Source: Bacillus sp. P14.5 (lineage in GTDB: Bacteria > Bacillota > Bacilli > Bacillales > Bacillaceae_B). From it: DNA of 64,000 nucleotides. The position numbers and the translations under genes were made by a program. How positions within the stretch are numbered: position 1 is the first letter of the stretch; every line of letters starts with the position of its first letter. Positions 8,930 through 18,957 of this stretch are shown here, in pieces. Below the pieces are notes generated by a model. The model made no database searches and was not told where the DNA came from. It saw nothing but the letters and a program-made list of their open reading frames with translations. Where the stretch lies: NCBI RefSeq assembly GCF_003316765.1, contig NZ_NIJF01000113.1, positions 1 to 64,000 on the forward strand, in the 5' to 3' direction.

Positions 8930-9912
8930 ATAGAGTCCGTAAGGGAAGTTTGAGCAATCCCTTATTTAAAACATTTTCTGTATTATAGTACCATAAGATC
9001 AAGAAATAATAAATCAATTTCAAATCAGGAATGAAAACCTTTTCTAAGATATGGACTCTTTGTGTCCGAGTATACATTCATAGGCAGTAAATATGTTATG
9101 CAGCGAGATGAGCCTTTGGTTATCGATGGGTACTGAAAATCTATCGAAGAATGGAACAGTGACCGGTGGCACTTATAAGCATGGTTCAGTGCTTTTTAGT
9201 AAATAGCTTTTTTCTTATTTAAAATGTATTTCGAAAAATTACGCCAGAGAGGGAACTCTTAGTATCTGGATGGAAATCCGGCTTTGGGATTTTTCCAAAA
9301 GCAATACTATATGCGAAAACAGTATAGTGAATAAAGGGAAAAACTTCCCTTATTTATTTAAAAGCACTGAAAATAGCTTAAATAGAGGGAGAAATTCCCG
9401 TTATTCTAATTAAAACACTTGAAAATAGATGCTTTTTTTCATATAAGGGTAAAAACTCCCTCTATTTATTCCTATATGAGCTGAAAATTTTCAATTAGCG
9501 GGAAAATATCCCCTTAATTTTTCGTTGGATACTTAATTAAGGAGCAGGCGGCAATTTAAAGCCCTCACCTCCGTGTGCCAACCAAACGGAGTCGCACACC
9601 TTGAACCGAACTCACAACTCATTTTAGCATTTTGAAGGCGAAAAAGGGCAGAATCGTTCCGTGAACTTAAGGATTCTGCCTTTTAATGTTTAGCTGTGGT
9701 TATCCGAACATCCCTTTATCAGGAAGTTGCAGTTCGAGGACAAAAGGTGGAATAATTCTAAATCTGTAGTTTAAATTCCTGTTTTATAGGCCGTCTCCCA
9801 AACATATGAATTTTTTTTCATAAACTATCATGACGAGTTATGTTTAGCTGTGCGCTGGCATAAGTAACCGAAGCAGCTCGGAAACACAGCTTTATAAAAG
9901 GGGAATTTTCAA
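8930..9912. other. long intergenic region with short palindromes and repeat remnants
   Basis: No gene is supported. At 9225-9330 there is a decayed type 2 element (AGAGAGGGAACTCTTAGTATC). At 9331-9520 four short palindromes of the form AAGGGAAAAACTTCCCTT recur every 50-60 bases. At 9587-9690 there is a truncated copy of the repeat also seen at 3.5 and 37.7 kb, ending in its hairpin. Confidence 0.7.
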
Positions 9913-10653
9913 ATGAGCCATCGAACCTTTACCATCGATAATGAGCATTGTATAGTACACTATCCTGACCGTCCAAATGGGTTTGCTGTCCTGCTTATTG
10001 GTGATATCAATCATTATGTAGATGAAAAAAGCAGTTTTTGGCTGCAGCAGGAAACAAGGAAGTCGATCATCAGTGAATTGACAGGGAAAGGGTACATTGT
10101 ATTTTATTCGAACCTATATGGAGCAAACTGGGGGAGCGATCAAGCAGTGAGCCTGACCCAACGCGTTTATCATTATATTAAACGGAGGGAAATCATCAAC
10201 GAGGAGATCCACGTTCTAGTTGAAGGGATGGGAGGGCTGTTCGTTGAAAAGCTGCTGCATTCCATGGAGCATCAAATACGGTCAGTGGTCATGCTGACAC
10301 CATGCATATCACTATATGAACATTTTTCACAAGAAAAAGAGCAAAAGTTCTTTTATAAGAAACTTATGAAAGAGCTGGCTGCGGCTTATAACTTGGAAGA
10401 GCGGCAGTGCGAGGATTTGGTAAATAACAGACTTAAGGCTGGCGAACATCTAAGGAAATCAGAAAAACCGTTATATACAATTCAATCAATCAATGCATCT
10501 CGTTATAAAAATCAATTTCCTCTCATAAATGATATATATAAAGAACGTAGTATTACCCATCTCCCTGGAGAAATTTATATTATACTTCCGGAAAAGAAAC
10601 ATAAAGTTTCATATAAAATCGTTTCTTATTTTTCAGCCCATGAACAATTGTAA
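9913..10653 (+). CDS. yjaU: alpha/beta-hydrolase-like protein (YjaU-like)
   Basis: A 246-residue protein whose order of features suggests a degenerate alpha/beta hydrolase: an early strand AVLLIGDINHYVDEKSSFW, a central VEGMGGLF at the nucleophile-elbow position and a late histidine. The elbow reads G-M-G-G without serine, so catalysis is doubtful. It heads a unit with the yjaV-like gene 28 bases downstream and precedes med, as yjaU does in B. subtilis. AAAGGGGAA precedes the ATG. Role unknown. Confidence 0.7.
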   Translation: MSHRTFTIDNEHCIVHYPDRPNGFAVLLIGDINHYVDEKSSFWLQQETRKSIISELTGKGYIVFYSNLYGANWGSDQAVSLTQRVYHYIKRREIINEEIHVLVEGMGGLFVEKLLHSMEHQIRSVVMLTPCISLYEHFSQEKEQKFFYKKLMKELAAAYNLEERQCEDLVNNRLKAGEHLRKSEKPLYTIQSINASRYKNQFPLINDIYKERSITHLPGEIYIILPEKKHKVSYKIVSYFSAHEQL

Positions 10654-10680
10654 GGTGGACGTGAGGAGGAATCTGAATTT

Positions 10681-11435
10681 ATGGATAAAGCGATTGTAAC
10701 TGGTGCACTGGGCTTTTTAGGTTTTGAGTTGTGCCTGGCGATGCTGGAAGAGGGTTTGGAAGTACTGGCAGTCGATTCTAAGGATGAAACTGGGGAAAGA
10801 TGGCTGGAGGTGGGAAGAAATTCTAATATTACTTACCAGCCTATGCATCGGCAAATGCCGGAGAAGGATTACAAAGCTTCAGTCTTTATTAATCTCTATG
10901 ATTACTTTACAGATAAGCAGGGCGAAACTATGGAGCAAATCAGCAGGTTCCTGGAAAAAACAAAACCTCCTTTACAGATGCCGTATTATTGCTGCCTACC
11001 GTACTGTCTGATAGAACAGGGGAAGTTGAACTTTCAGACTTTCTTTCCTTTTTAAAAGAACAATCACTCGCCAATCATTGTTCTGTTTATCTTCCTACTC
11101 TTATTGGTCCAAAACAGCCTGGAAGCTTTCTATTTCAAAAATTGATTTTCCAATCAGGCGAGGAAACAGAATATGTAGATGATATCCGTTCCGCTATATA
11201 CGTTAAAGATGCAGCGCGAACCATTCTTTTAAACGAAAGAAATTTGGAAAGCTTCCATCTCCTTTCTGCCGATAAGGACAGCTGGAAAAAAAGCCTTGGT
11301 TTGTTGAAAAAGGGAGAAACGGAAAGAGGAGAGCGCCAGACTCTTATTGACATTATTCCAAAAAGATCCAACCAAGTCTGTGTGAAACCCTCTCTGTCGT
11401 TTGAAGATGTAATGGAGCTTCAAAAGAAATCCTGA
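10681..11435 (+). pseudogene. yjaV: NAD-dependent epimerase-like protein (YjaV-like), frameshifted
   Basis: The N-terminal part starts MDKAIVTGALGFLGFELCL, a Rossmann GxxGxxG motif of extended short-chain dehydrogenases. That frame stops at 11055. The rest of the protein continues in another frame (DAVLLLPTVLSDRTGEVE to 11435). Adding one A to the six-A run at 10955-10960 joins the frames into a seamless protein of about 251 residues. Either the assembly lacks a base or the gene is inactive. A GAGGAGG site precedes the ATG. Family role is unknown; it follows yjaU as in B. subtilis. Confidence 0.75.
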
Positions 11436-11633
11436 AAAGGAACTGCCAGTCAACTTTTTCTTTTCTTCAACCATAAAGCAAGGTAAAATAGAGTAGTCAA
11501 ACCCTTGCCGGTAGGTCTTTTTTCCTGCAGGGGATTCGCAAGTATTTGCGAGTCAAGATGCCTACACTGCATGGCTCGTTTACAAAACAAACGGAAGCCG
11601 GCTGCTGGAGGGCATCCTTAAGGAGTTGCTATA

Positions 11634-12596
11634 ATGAAGAAATTATTTAATTTCATCTTGATTGCACTGTTTTTACTGACTGGATGTTCAGGGCAAAGTG
11701 ATCAAAAAAGCCTTCAGAATGTAGGGCTGCTTGTTCCTGAAACGATAAGCGACCAAGTTTGGGGAACAAAAGGGTATAAAGGGTTACTCAAAATTCAGTC
11801 ACAGTTCGAAGTGGATGTTTTCTATAAAGAAGGAATGTCAACGAAGCAGGCGGTTGAACAAGCTGTGGCGGAATATGATAAGAAGGGTGTCAATTTAATT
11901 TTTGGCCATGGACAGGAATATGCCCCTTTCTTTAATGAGATTGCCGTGGATTACCCTCATATCCATTTCGTCAGCTTCAATGGAAATGCCAGCCAGCCCA
12001 ATACTACCAGCTTGAAGTTTGAAGGGTACGCGATGGGATTCTTTGGAGGAATGACAGCCGCCAATCAATCTCAAACCAAAAATATCGGGATTGTCGCTTC
12101 TTATGCATGGCAGCCCGAAGTAAAAGGGTTCATTGAAGGGGCCGAGTACCAGGACAGCAATGTCGATGTGGTTGTTGATTATACAGATGACTGGGATCAT
12201 ACAGAGAAAGCAATGGTTCTTTTACATACTCAATTAAGAAATGGCGTGGACATTGTATACCCGGCCGGAGATGGATATAATATACCCATCATTGAAAAGC
12301 TTAAAGAAAAAGGGCTTCATGCAGTTGGATACGTATCGGATCAATCCGACATGGGAGAATCCACGGTCCTCACCAGCACTGTTCAGCATGTGGACAAACT
12401 ATATGAAGTAGTTGCGGAAAGATATTCAAATGATACACTGAAATCAGGAAATATCCCTTTTGATTTTCAGGACGGTGTCATATCGATGGGGAAGTTCAGC
12501 CCGGCTGTAGATGAACAGTTCCGGGAAAACATCGAGACTGACATCAGTCATTATATCAAGATGGGGCAGCTCCCGAATGAGAGAAAGGATGAGTAA
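11634..12596 (+). CDS. med: Med, BMP-family lipoprotein, competence regulator
   Basis: A 320-residue lipoprotein: signal peptide with lipobox LLTGC (acylated Cys18), then a periplasmic-binding-protein fold of the BMP/PnrA type (NLIFGHGQEYAPFFNEIA, DIVYPAGDGYN). In B. subtilis Med is a positive regulator of comK expression and so of competence. AAGGAG lies before the ATG. comZ follows one base after the stop codon, as in B. subtilis, so the pair is one operon. The ligand is unknown. Confidence 0.85.
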   Translation: MKKLFNFILIALFLLTGCSGQSDQKSLQNVGLLVPETISDQVWGTKGYKGLLKIQSQFEVDVFYKEGMSTKQAVEQAVAEYDKKGVNLIFGHGQEYAPFFNEIAVDYPHIHFVSFNGNASQPNTTSLKFEGYAMGFFGGMTAANQSQTKNIGIVASYAWQPEVKGFIEGAEYQDSNVDVVVDYTDDWDHTEKAMVLLHTQLRNGVDIVYPAGDGYNIPIIEKLKEKGLHAVGYVSDQSDMGESTVLTSTVQHVDKLYEVVAERYSNDTLKSGNIPFDFQDGVISMGKFSPAVDEQFRENIETDISHYIKMGQLPNERKDE

Positions 12597-12597
12597 A

Positions 12598-12786
12598 ATG
12601 CAAGATAAGAATATGGAATTTATGCAAATTGCCATGAAATACCTCCCTGAGGCTAAGGATCAGCTAGAGCAGTCAGGCATTGAACTATCCATCGAAATGA
12701 TTCAGCCCTTCATGACCCTTTTTACACAGGTTATGAATGAGGCGTATGAAATGGGACGTAGAGACGCATTGGAAGAAAATAAATAG
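12598..12786 (+). CDS. comZ: ComZ, competence regulator
   Basis: A 62-residue helical protein, MQDKNMEFMQIAMKYLPEAK at the start, matching ComZ over its full length. In B. subtilis ComZ represses comG. The ATG was chosen directly after the med stop, with AAAGGATGAG as ribosome site; a longer open frame starting at 12511 overlaps med and is not credible. A terminator closes the operon. Confidence 0.9.
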   Translation: MQDKNMEFMQIAMKYLPEAKDQLEQSGIELSIEMIQPFMTLFTQVMNEAYEMGRRDALEENK

Positions 12787-12807
12787 AAATTCTATAAAAA
12801 AACAATT

Positions 12808-12848
12808 GAGAAGGACGGAATTCCAAAAGGATTTCGTCCTTCTCTTAT
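12808..12848 (+). terminator. intrinsic terminator of med-comZ
   Basis: GAGAAGGACGGAATTCC pairs imperfectly with GGATTTCGTCCTTCTC around an AAAA loop. It follows comZ by about 20 bases. The T-run is short. Confidence 0.7.
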
Positions 12849-12968
12849 GGTCTGCAGGCGTTTAACCCAAAGTGGAAACTTTAAATCTGATTTAGAAATG
12901 ACAGATCTTTAGCAAGGAGGGAGTCTTGTTACCTCTAAAAATCTCAGGTGAAAGGTGTTGTAGAAAGC

Positions 12969-13560
12969 AATAGCATCAAGTTCATTAATTGAAAAGGTGA
13001 TTTGGTAAAAAGTCTTTTTAAACAGCATTAAATCTTAAAATAAGAAACATCATGCGGTATAAAGGCAGTATTAACAGCATCAAATCATCAATACTTTAAC
13101 ATGATGCAGTAAAAAGCCGGTTTAAACAGCACTAAATTCACAAATGGAAAACATGATGTGGTATAAAGTCTTTTTAAACAGCATCAAATCCTAATATTAG
13201 AATTATGATGCTGTATAAAGGCGGGATAAACAGCATCAAATCATCAAAACTTTAACTTGATGTAGTAAAAGGTCCTTTTAAATAGCATCAAAACCAAAAA
13301 TGGAAAACATGATGTGGTATAAAGTCCTTTTAAACAGCATCAGCTCCTAATATTAGAATTATGATGCCGTATAAAGGCAGGATAAACAGCATCAAATCAT
13401 CGAAACTTTAACTTGATGCAGTAATAAGCCGGTTTAAACAGCATTAAGTCCATAAATGGAAAACATGATGTGAAAAGATCTTATAAACAGCATCAAATCT
13501 TAAAATCAGAAACATGATGCGGTATAAAGCCAGGATAATCAGCATCAATTCAAATGCTCG
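12969..13560. repeat. 52-bp tandem repeat array, 12 copies, three-variant higher-order pattern
   Basis: Units begin AACAGCATCAAATC and start at 12969, 13021, 13073, 13125, 13177, 13229, 13281, 13333, 13385 and 13437, all 52 bases apart, then 13486 and 13537 with small deletions. Each unit carries GCATCA near its start and TGATGC about 22 bases later, a potential hairpin. Three variants follow one another in fixed order, giving a 156-base higher-order repeat. No coding frame is supported. Sequence to 13620 is decaying repeat. Confidence 0.95.
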
Positions 13561-13671
13561 AAAAAATGCCACTGCCGAATTTCACAGCTCCGCTTCCCAA
13601 CATCAATATAGAAGGGGTAACATCAATAAATGGTGTTTCCCCTCCACATCACTCTTTAAGAAGGAAATCAA

Positions 13672-13902
13672 TCAGGATTTTGTCCATTTGTTGATTAAAG
13701 GCATAACTTTGCTGACCAGAGGCTTCAAATCCGAAAACGCAATGACCAGAGTCTCAATGTGAGACATCAGATCTCCATTTTGATTTGATTCTTCTTCATT
13801 TACAGCTTCAAGATGATTTTCTTTTTTATCAGCCGGGGATTCTTCCCGCCTTCCCATCACCATGATATCAAAGGGATGCGGACGATGTTCTTTCTGCTCC
13901 AT
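13672..13902 (-). CDS. small hypothetical protein between comZ and fabH
   Basis: A 76-residue protein, hydrophilic and charged at the N-terminus (MEQKEHRPHPFDIMVMGRRE) with a more hydrophobic amphipathic C-terminal half (LVIAFSDLKPLVSKVMPLI). GGAGAATT precedes the ATG. It occupies the position of yjzB in B. subtilis, but I cannot confirm that they are the same family. It is convergent with the tandem array and divergent from fabH. Confidence 0.6.
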   Translation of the reverse strand: MEQKEHRPHPFDIMVMGRREESPADKKENHLEAVNEEESNQNGDLMSHIETLVIAFSDLKPLVSKVMPLINKWTKS

Positions 13903-14003
13903 AACAATTCTCCTTCCTGTAAATAGGGCTCTAATATAAATAGAATATGTTCATCTGCCGGTCCTGTATAGACAAATGCATAGTGAGCGGAAATATAAAA
14001 ATG

Positions 14004-14050
14004 TTGCAACAGGGAGTGAATTTCGATAAAATTAGTACCAAGTCATAATA
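14004..14050 (+). promoter_or_regulatory. fabH promoter with FapR operator
   Basis: TTGCAA (14004-14009), 17 bases, TAAAAT (14027-14032) is a good sigma-A promoter. TTAGTACCAAGTCATAA overlaps and follows the -10, matching the FapR operator of Bacillus lipid genes. FapR represses until malonyl-CoA releases it. An almost identical arrangement precedes fabI at 50.27 kb. Confidence 0.85.
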
Positions 14051-14159
14051 ATTGATATAAAGATTAACTATAAGCTTTAGTTAGAGTATACATACGCAGT
14101 GCCTCGACCTAAGTGTCATCGGCTGCTGCGGCAATATAACCAGAAAGAAGGGACTTTAT

Positions 14160-15095
14160 ATGAATGCTGGTGTTATCGGGATTGGGAGATATTTGCCTGA
14201 AAAGGTTATAACGAATGCCGATTTAGAGAAGATGGTTGATACATCAGATGAATGGATCCGTACGAGGACTGGCATCGAAGAAAGAAGAATTGCGGGGGAT
14301 GATATGCAAACCTCGGATATGAGTTATGAAGCGGCTAAAAAGGCCATCGAGGATGCCGGCATTTCTGCGGATGAAATCGATTTGATCCTTGTGGCTACTG
14401 TTACACCCGACCGGCCGTTTCCCTCTGTTGCAACAATCCTTCAGGAACGGCTGGGGGCCAATAGAGCAGCTGCAATGGATGTAAGTGCAGCGTGTGCCGG
14501 ATTCATGTATGGGATGATCACCGCTAAGCAGTTCATTGAAAACAAGGCTTATAAGCATGTCCTGGTAATTGGAGTTGAAAAGCTTTCTGGAATCACTGAC
14601 TGGAATGACAGGAATACAGCCGTCCTTTTCGGAGATGGAGCAGGAGCAGTAGTCATGGGGCCGGTTTCCGAGGGAAGAGGAATTCTTTCTTTTGAACTTG
14701 GTGCTGATGGTTCCGGTGGAAAGCATTTGTTCCAGGATGACGCTTTTATCTATATGAATGGCAGGGAAGTCTTTAAATTTGCTGTAAGGCAGATGGGAGA
14801 ATCCAGCATCAATGTCATAGAAAAAGCCGGACTGAAAAAAGAAGATGTAGACTTTCTTATCCCGCATCAAGCGAACATCAGAATCATGGAAGCTTCAAGG
14901 CAGCGTCTTGAACTTCCTGAGGAAAGGATGTCCAAAACGGTTCATAAGTATGGAAATACTTCGGCTGCATCCATTCCGATTTCACTGGTTGAGGAGTTGG
15001 AAGCCGGCAAGATAAAAGAGGATGATGTCCTTGTGATGGTAGGCTTCGGAGGCGGATTAACCTGGGGCGCCATAGCCCTTAGATGGGGAAGGTAA
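14160..15095 (+). CDS. fabH: beta-ketoacyl-ACP synthase III
   Basis: A 311-residue KAS III. The catalytic triad is visible: Cys112 in SAACAGF, His236 in PHQAN and Asn266 in GNTSAAS. It condenses acetyl- or branched acyl-CoA with malonyl-ACP to start fatty acid synthesis in the cytosol; in Bacillus it selects iso/anteiso primers. It corresponds to fabHA by position. fabF follows, but the gap is widened to 234 bases by a type 2 repeat element. A FapR operator lies upstream. Confidence 0.95.
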   Translation: MNAGVIGIGRYLPEKVITNADLEKMVDTSDEWIRTRTGIEERRIAGDDMQTSDMSYEAAKKAIEDAGISADEIDLILVATVTPDRPFPSVATILQERLGANRAAAMDVSAACAGFMYGMITAKQFIENKAYKHVLVIGVEKLSGITDWNDRNTAVLFGDGAGAVVMGPVSEGRGILSFELGADGSGGKHLFQDDAFIYMNGREVFKFAVRQMGESSINVIEKAGLKKEDVDFLIPHQANIRIMEASRQRLELPEERMSKTVHKYGNTSAASIPISLVEELEAGKIKEDDVLVMVGFGGGLTWGAIALRWGR

Positions 15096-15142
15096 CGAAT
15101 TAGAGCAGATTTTAAAATAATGCATTTCTTCTATAACCAAAA

Positions 15143-15311
15143 GGCTCTTTTCGTAAACTTTGTTGCTATTTGGAACTAATTCCAAAAACTAATCATCATT
15201 CATCTTAATAACCCGGTGATCATGAAAAGAAAAGAGCTACTTTCCCCGATTAGAGAGAAATCCCTTAGTATCCGGGGATATCCGAAAGCAACAATTTATG
15301 CGAAAACAGCC
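15143..15311 (+). repeat. type 2 terminal-inverted-repeat element between fabH and fabF
   Basis: The left end GGCTCTTTTCGTAAACTTTG continues TTGCTATT; the right end reads AAGCAACAATTTATGCG then AAAACAGCC. These are inverted copies of about 28 bases. The 169-base element has no ORF of its own. Its right end stops about 8 bases before the fabF ribosome site, and a spurious in-frame extension of fabF runs through it. Confidence 0.85.
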
Positions 15312-15329
15312 AACAAAAAAGGAGATGGA

Positions 15330-16574
15330 ATGAAAGTGAATAAGCGCAGAGTAGTAGTAACAGGATTAGGTGCGGTAACTCCGCTTGGTAATGATATAGA
15401 AACAACTTGGTCGGGTATACTCGATGGGAAGAGCGGCGTTGGCCCGTTGACAAGGCTGGACGCGGATGAATATCCTGCAAAAGTGGCTGCAGAGCTAAAA
15501 GGTTTCGATCCTGAGCAATATGTTGAACGAAAAGAAGCGAGGAAGATGGACCGCTTTACTCAATACGCGGTGGCAGCTTCCATGATGGCAGTGAAAGATG
15601 CAAACCTAGAAATCACAGATGAAATCGCCAACCGTGTTGGAGTTTGGATTGGTTCGGGGATAGGCGGAATGGAAACATTCGAAAATCAATTTGAGACTTT
15701 CCAGAAGCGGGGATACCGCCGGGTGAGCCCTTTCTTCGTTCCTATGATCATTCCAGATATGGCTGCCGGACAGGTTTCCATCCTGCTTGGTGCGAAAGGC
15801 ATCAACTCTTGTACAGTGACAGCTTGTGCCACTGGGACTAATTCAATCGGGGATGCCTTTAAAGTCATCCAGCGCGGAGATGCAGATGTAATGGTGACAG
15901 GCGGAACCGAAGCGCCGATTACCAAAATGTCCATGGCAGGCTTCTGTGCCAATACAGCTCTATCCACAAATGATGATCCAAGTAAAGCATCCCGGCCGTT
16001 CGATGCCGGCCGTGACGGTTTTGTCATGGGTGAAGGGGCGGGAATCATCGTCTTGGAAGACCTTGAGCATGCACTGGCCCGCGGAGCGAAAATCTATGCC
16101 GAAATCGTAGGGTATGGTTCAACAGGGGATGCCCACCACATTACGGCTCCTGCGCCAGGTGGAGAAGGCGGTGCGAGGGCAATGAAAATCGCCCTTGAAG
16201 ATGGAGGCCTTTCCGCTGAAGACGTAGATTATATCAACGCACATGGAACCAGCACTCCTTACAATGACAAATACGAAACAATGGCAATCAAAGAAGTATT
16301 CCATGATCATGCGTACAAATTGGCTGTCAGCTCAACAAAATCCATGACCGGCCATCTCCTTGGAGCAGCCGGCGGAGTTGAAGCGATTTTCTCTGTTCTC
16401 GCACTGAAGGATAATGTACTTCCGCCAACGATCAACCTTGAGACACCTGATCCTGATTGCGATTTGGATTATGTTACAGAAGGGGCAAGAAAATCGGAAG
16501 TTAATGTGGCTATGAGTAATTCACTTGGATTTGGCGGCCATAATGCAACAATCGTATTTAAAAAGTATAAATGA
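15330..16574 (+). CDS. fabF: beta-ketoacyl-ACP synthase II
   Basis: A 414-residue KAS II. Catalytic Cys166 lies in TACATGTNS; the two active-site histidines are in HGTSTP and GHLLGAAG. It elongates acyl-ACP with malonyl-ACP and shapes membrane composition by temperature. The start at 15330 ([14 protein letters not shown]) follows AAAGGAG; the frame stays open upstream to 15216 only because it reads through the repeat element. Probably co-transcribed with fabH under FapR control. Confidence 0.95.
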   Translation: MKVNKRRVVVTGLGAVTPLGNDIETTWSGILDGKSGVGPLTRLDADEYPAKVAAELKGFDPEQYVERKEARKMDRFTQYAVAASMMAVKDANLEITDEIANRVGVWIGSGIGGMETFENQFETFQKRGYRRVSPFFVPMIIPDMAAGQVSILLGAKGINSCTVTACATGTNSIGDAFKVIQRGDADVMVTGGTEAPITKMSMAGFCANTALSTNDDPSKASRPFDAGRDGFVMGEGAGIIVLEDLEHALARGAKIYAEIVGYGSTGDAHHITAPAPGGEGGARAMKIALEDGGLSAEDVDYINAHGTSTPYNDKYETMAIKEVFHDHAYKLAVSSTKSMTGHLLGAAGGVEAIFSVLALKDNVLPPTINLETPDPDCDLDYVTEGARKSEVNVAMSNSLGFGGHNATIVFKKYK

Positions 16575-16580
16575 TTTTTT

Positions 16581-16628
16581 AGACTGTTTCATAAGGATTA
16601 AGAAATCCTTATGAAACAGTCTTTTTTT
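16581..16628 (+). terminator. intrinsic terminator of fabHF
   Basis: A 19-bp stem, AGACTGTTTCATAAGGATT with its complement, is followed by seven T. Confidence 0.95.
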
Positions 16629-16761
16629 AAGGAGACTTCTCAATATTACAAGGTGCTCCACTGAGTGATTGGTTTATTTGAACAGATAACAGAATAAGTT
16701 AGAAGAAAGGGAACGGAACTAAATCAATTTTTAATAAAAGACTGAAAAGGGAGGTTGTTTA

Positions 16762-17544
16762 ATGGGAATTGTTGAGACAGGTAAATGGCTGGACGAATAT
16801 GCTCAAGATCCTGAGAAATTGCTAATGAAGAAAGGGATGACAAGCAAGGAAGCAGCTGAGTTATACAGCTATCTGAAATCCTTTGGTATGTACACGCCTT
16901 CCTTATATACGAAACAGATAATTCTTTCGCTGAAAGAGCGCGATGCTTGGAAAAAGATCAATACATATTATAAAAAGTACCGTGCATTGTGGAAGGGACC
17001 TTCAATACCGGTATATATATTTCCTGTGCAAGCTTCCAGGGGGATTTTCAGCAGTGGTTTAAAGAAATCGGGTGTCTCCTTTAAAGAGGAAGTTTACTTA
17101 TTTCTTTCTGACGAAGAGGATGAGAAGGAATGGGAAGCATTATTTGTCCATGAGTATCACCATTGTACAAGGATGAACCTGTTAAAGAAAAACCCTGAAC
17201 AATATACGCTGCTGGACTCCCTCATATTTGAAGGTCTAGCGGAAGATGCTGTGAAAGAATATTGCGGCGACCAGTATGTCAGCAGCTGGACAAAGAAATA
17301 TAGTGAGCTCCTTCTGCAAAAGTTGTGGAATCAGCATGTAAAAAATGAACTTCACCTAAGAAGAGAAGACTCCAAGCATGATCAGCTTCTTCTGGGAAGA
17401 GGGAAATACCCAAACATGCTGGGCTATGCTCTAGGCTACTATATAGTAGGTAAATTCAGGAAGAGTAAGGGATTGTCAGCAAAAGAAATGATGAACCTTG
17501 ATTCTGATCGATTTATAGAAGATGAAAAAGACCTGGAATACTAA
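16762..17544 (+). CDS. yjaZ: DUF2268 zinc-protease-like protein (YjaZ-like)
   Basis: A 260-residue protein with a zinc-metallopeptidase signature: HEYHH near residue 132 and a downstream glutamate in FEGLAEDAV as third ligand. No signal peptide is seen. Position after fabF matches yjaZ of B. subtilis. It has its own GGGAGG site and terminator, so it is likely monocistronic. The substrate is unknown. Confidence 0.85.
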   Translation: MGIVETGKWLDEYAQDPEKLLMKKGMTSKEAAELYSYLKSFGMYTPSLYTKQIILSLKERDAWKKINTYYKKYRALWKGPSIPVYIFPVQASRGIFSSGLKKSGVSFKEEVYLFLSDEEDEKEWEALFVHEYHHCTRMNLLKKNPEQYTLLDSLIFEGLAEDAVKEYCGDQYVSSWTKKYSELLLQKLWNQHVKNELHLRREDSKHDQLLLGRGKYPNMLGYALGYYIVGKFRKSKGLSAKEMMNLDSDRFIEDEKDLEY

Positions 17545-17556
17545 AGACGGTAACGA

Positions 17557-17584
17557 GTCCTCAATGATACTTGAGGGCTTTTTG
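17557..17584 (+). terminator. intrinsic terminator of yjaZ-like gene
   Basis: GTCCTCAA and TTGAGGGC form a stem followed by TTTTT. Confidence 0.75.
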
Positions 17585-17750
17585 TGATTATGACATACAT
17601 CAGGCTAGTCAGAAAGGCTTAAGAAGTAACTTAGTAAAGAACCTGTCTTCCCTGGAAATCCTCCATGATTTTCTTCCTTTAGGAACATTCATATATCCCT
17701 TTATCTCATCATAGAATGCTAGTACATGGACAAGCAGAAAAGGTGAGAAA

Positions 17751-17999
17751 ATGAATATATTGAAAATCTGGACGGTAAGGGCGGAAGGAATGATGTTTAG
17801 AGTATTTGTCTTAGTAATAGGATTTGGATTATCCGTATCGGGTGGAGTAACTCTGATAATGTACCTTAACTTACTGGCTGCTGGATTGACGTTTCCGGAC
17901 TATTTTCAATTTATCCTAGGAAGGATTGAAAGTTATCTTCTCCTCGCTGGTATCTTATTGATTACTATCTCCATTTATTCTCCTTCAAGAAAGAACTAG
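17751..17999 (+). CDS. small membrane protein, 82 aa
   Basis: The protein has two strongly hydrophobic stretches (VFVLVIGFGLSVSGGVTLIM and YLLLAGILLITISIY) separated by a short polar loop. AAAAGGTG precedes the ATG. It stands between yjaZ- and yjbA-like genes. Family unrecognised; an inner-membrane location is inferred. Confidence 0.65.
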   Translation: MNILKIWTVRAEGMMFRVFVLVIGFGLSVSGGVTLIMYLNLLAAGLTFPDYFQFILGRIESYLLLAGILLITISIYSPSRKN

Positions 18000-18210
18000 C
18001 TTAGAGAATAAATGTGGAAATCAAGCGTTTCCTGCTATAAATAATTTTTTACCAACGGAAAGAAGAAGAGAATTGAATCGCAGATTAGATTTTCAGCTGG
18101 TCATGTATAAAGGTCTTTTAAATAGTGTTGGAAAAAGTATTTCAGAAGGAATAAATTGGGTGTGGATTGCCTATACTGATTGACAAATAGGGTGAAGCGA
18201 GGGGTCAATC

Positions 18211-18957
18211 ATGCTATATCTTCATGATGTATGGGTAAATTGGTTTGAAGGTGAAGAAAACGGTTATAATATTTGTCATTTTCATGAGTGGAGGAAAGAG
18301 GATGTTATTGAACTTCTTGATCAGGTGCCTCTTATCAAAGTAACACCTGAGTTTTTCCATTACATAGAGAATGACTTGTCAGAACTGCCTCAGTCACTGC
18401 TCAATGATATCTACCAGAAAGCATATCTGAGGAAAAACCATGAGAGAATCCAATTGGAGTACTGCTTTATTGTTACAGATGGGACAGGCATATTAGCTGT
18501 GGATACAATCGGCTATTCCATGCCAATCAGGAAAAGCCGGATCATTCCCCGTCAGGAACAGCTGGTATATGAGATGACAGAAGATCAAGAGCCGTACAGA
18601 TATAATTTCCTTCAGGAAAAATCGGAAAAAGATTATCATATTCTTTCTCCCAAACCAACTATTATGAGTGGTTTGACCAGGAGAGAGCGGCAGCTGAAGC
18701 AATTGATGTTCATGGCGCTTGATCAGCTGCACTCTTCAAAAAACACCGCGGAAATCAGGTATTGGTGTACTGAGTGGACACCAGAAAACTATGAAAGAAT
18801 TCAATCCCTGGACTTTGAAGAAGCGTGGCAAAGCCTTTTTGAAGAAACAAAAGATGGATGGACAGATAAGCATTTACTATTTTGTGAAAATCTAATAAAA
18901 GGACAGCCGTTTTTCGAGAAACTGTGGGAAATGGAAAACCGTCCAAAAGTAAACTAA
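18211..18957 (+). CDS. yjbA: DUF3603 family protein (YjbA-like)
   Basis: A 248-residue soluble protein beginning [20 protein letters not shown], matching the YjbA family (DUF3603). Its place before trpS matches B. subtilis. GAGGGG lies shortly before the ATG. Its stop codon coincides with the left end of the composite repeat, which may supply its terminator. Function unknown. Confidence 0.85.
   Translation: MLYLHDVWVNWFEGEENGYNICHFHEWRKEDVIELLDQVPLIKVTPEFFHYIENDLSELPQSLLNDIYQKAYLRKNHERIQLEYCFIVTDGTGILAVDTIGYSMPIRKSRIIPRQEQLVYEMTEDQEPYRYNFLQEKSEKDYHILSPKPTIMSGLTRRERQLKQLMFMALDQLHSSKNTAEIRYWCTEWTPENYERIQSLDFEEAWQSLFEETKDGWTDKHLLFCENLIKGQPFFEKLWEMENRPKVN

Noticed and set aside
12969-13560. CRISPR array
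   Set aside because: The whole 52-base unit is conserved, in three ordered variants; there are no independent spacers.
15216-15329. N-terminal extension of FabF
   Set aside because: It translates the type 2 repeat; the canonical FabF start with a strong ribosome site is at 15330.
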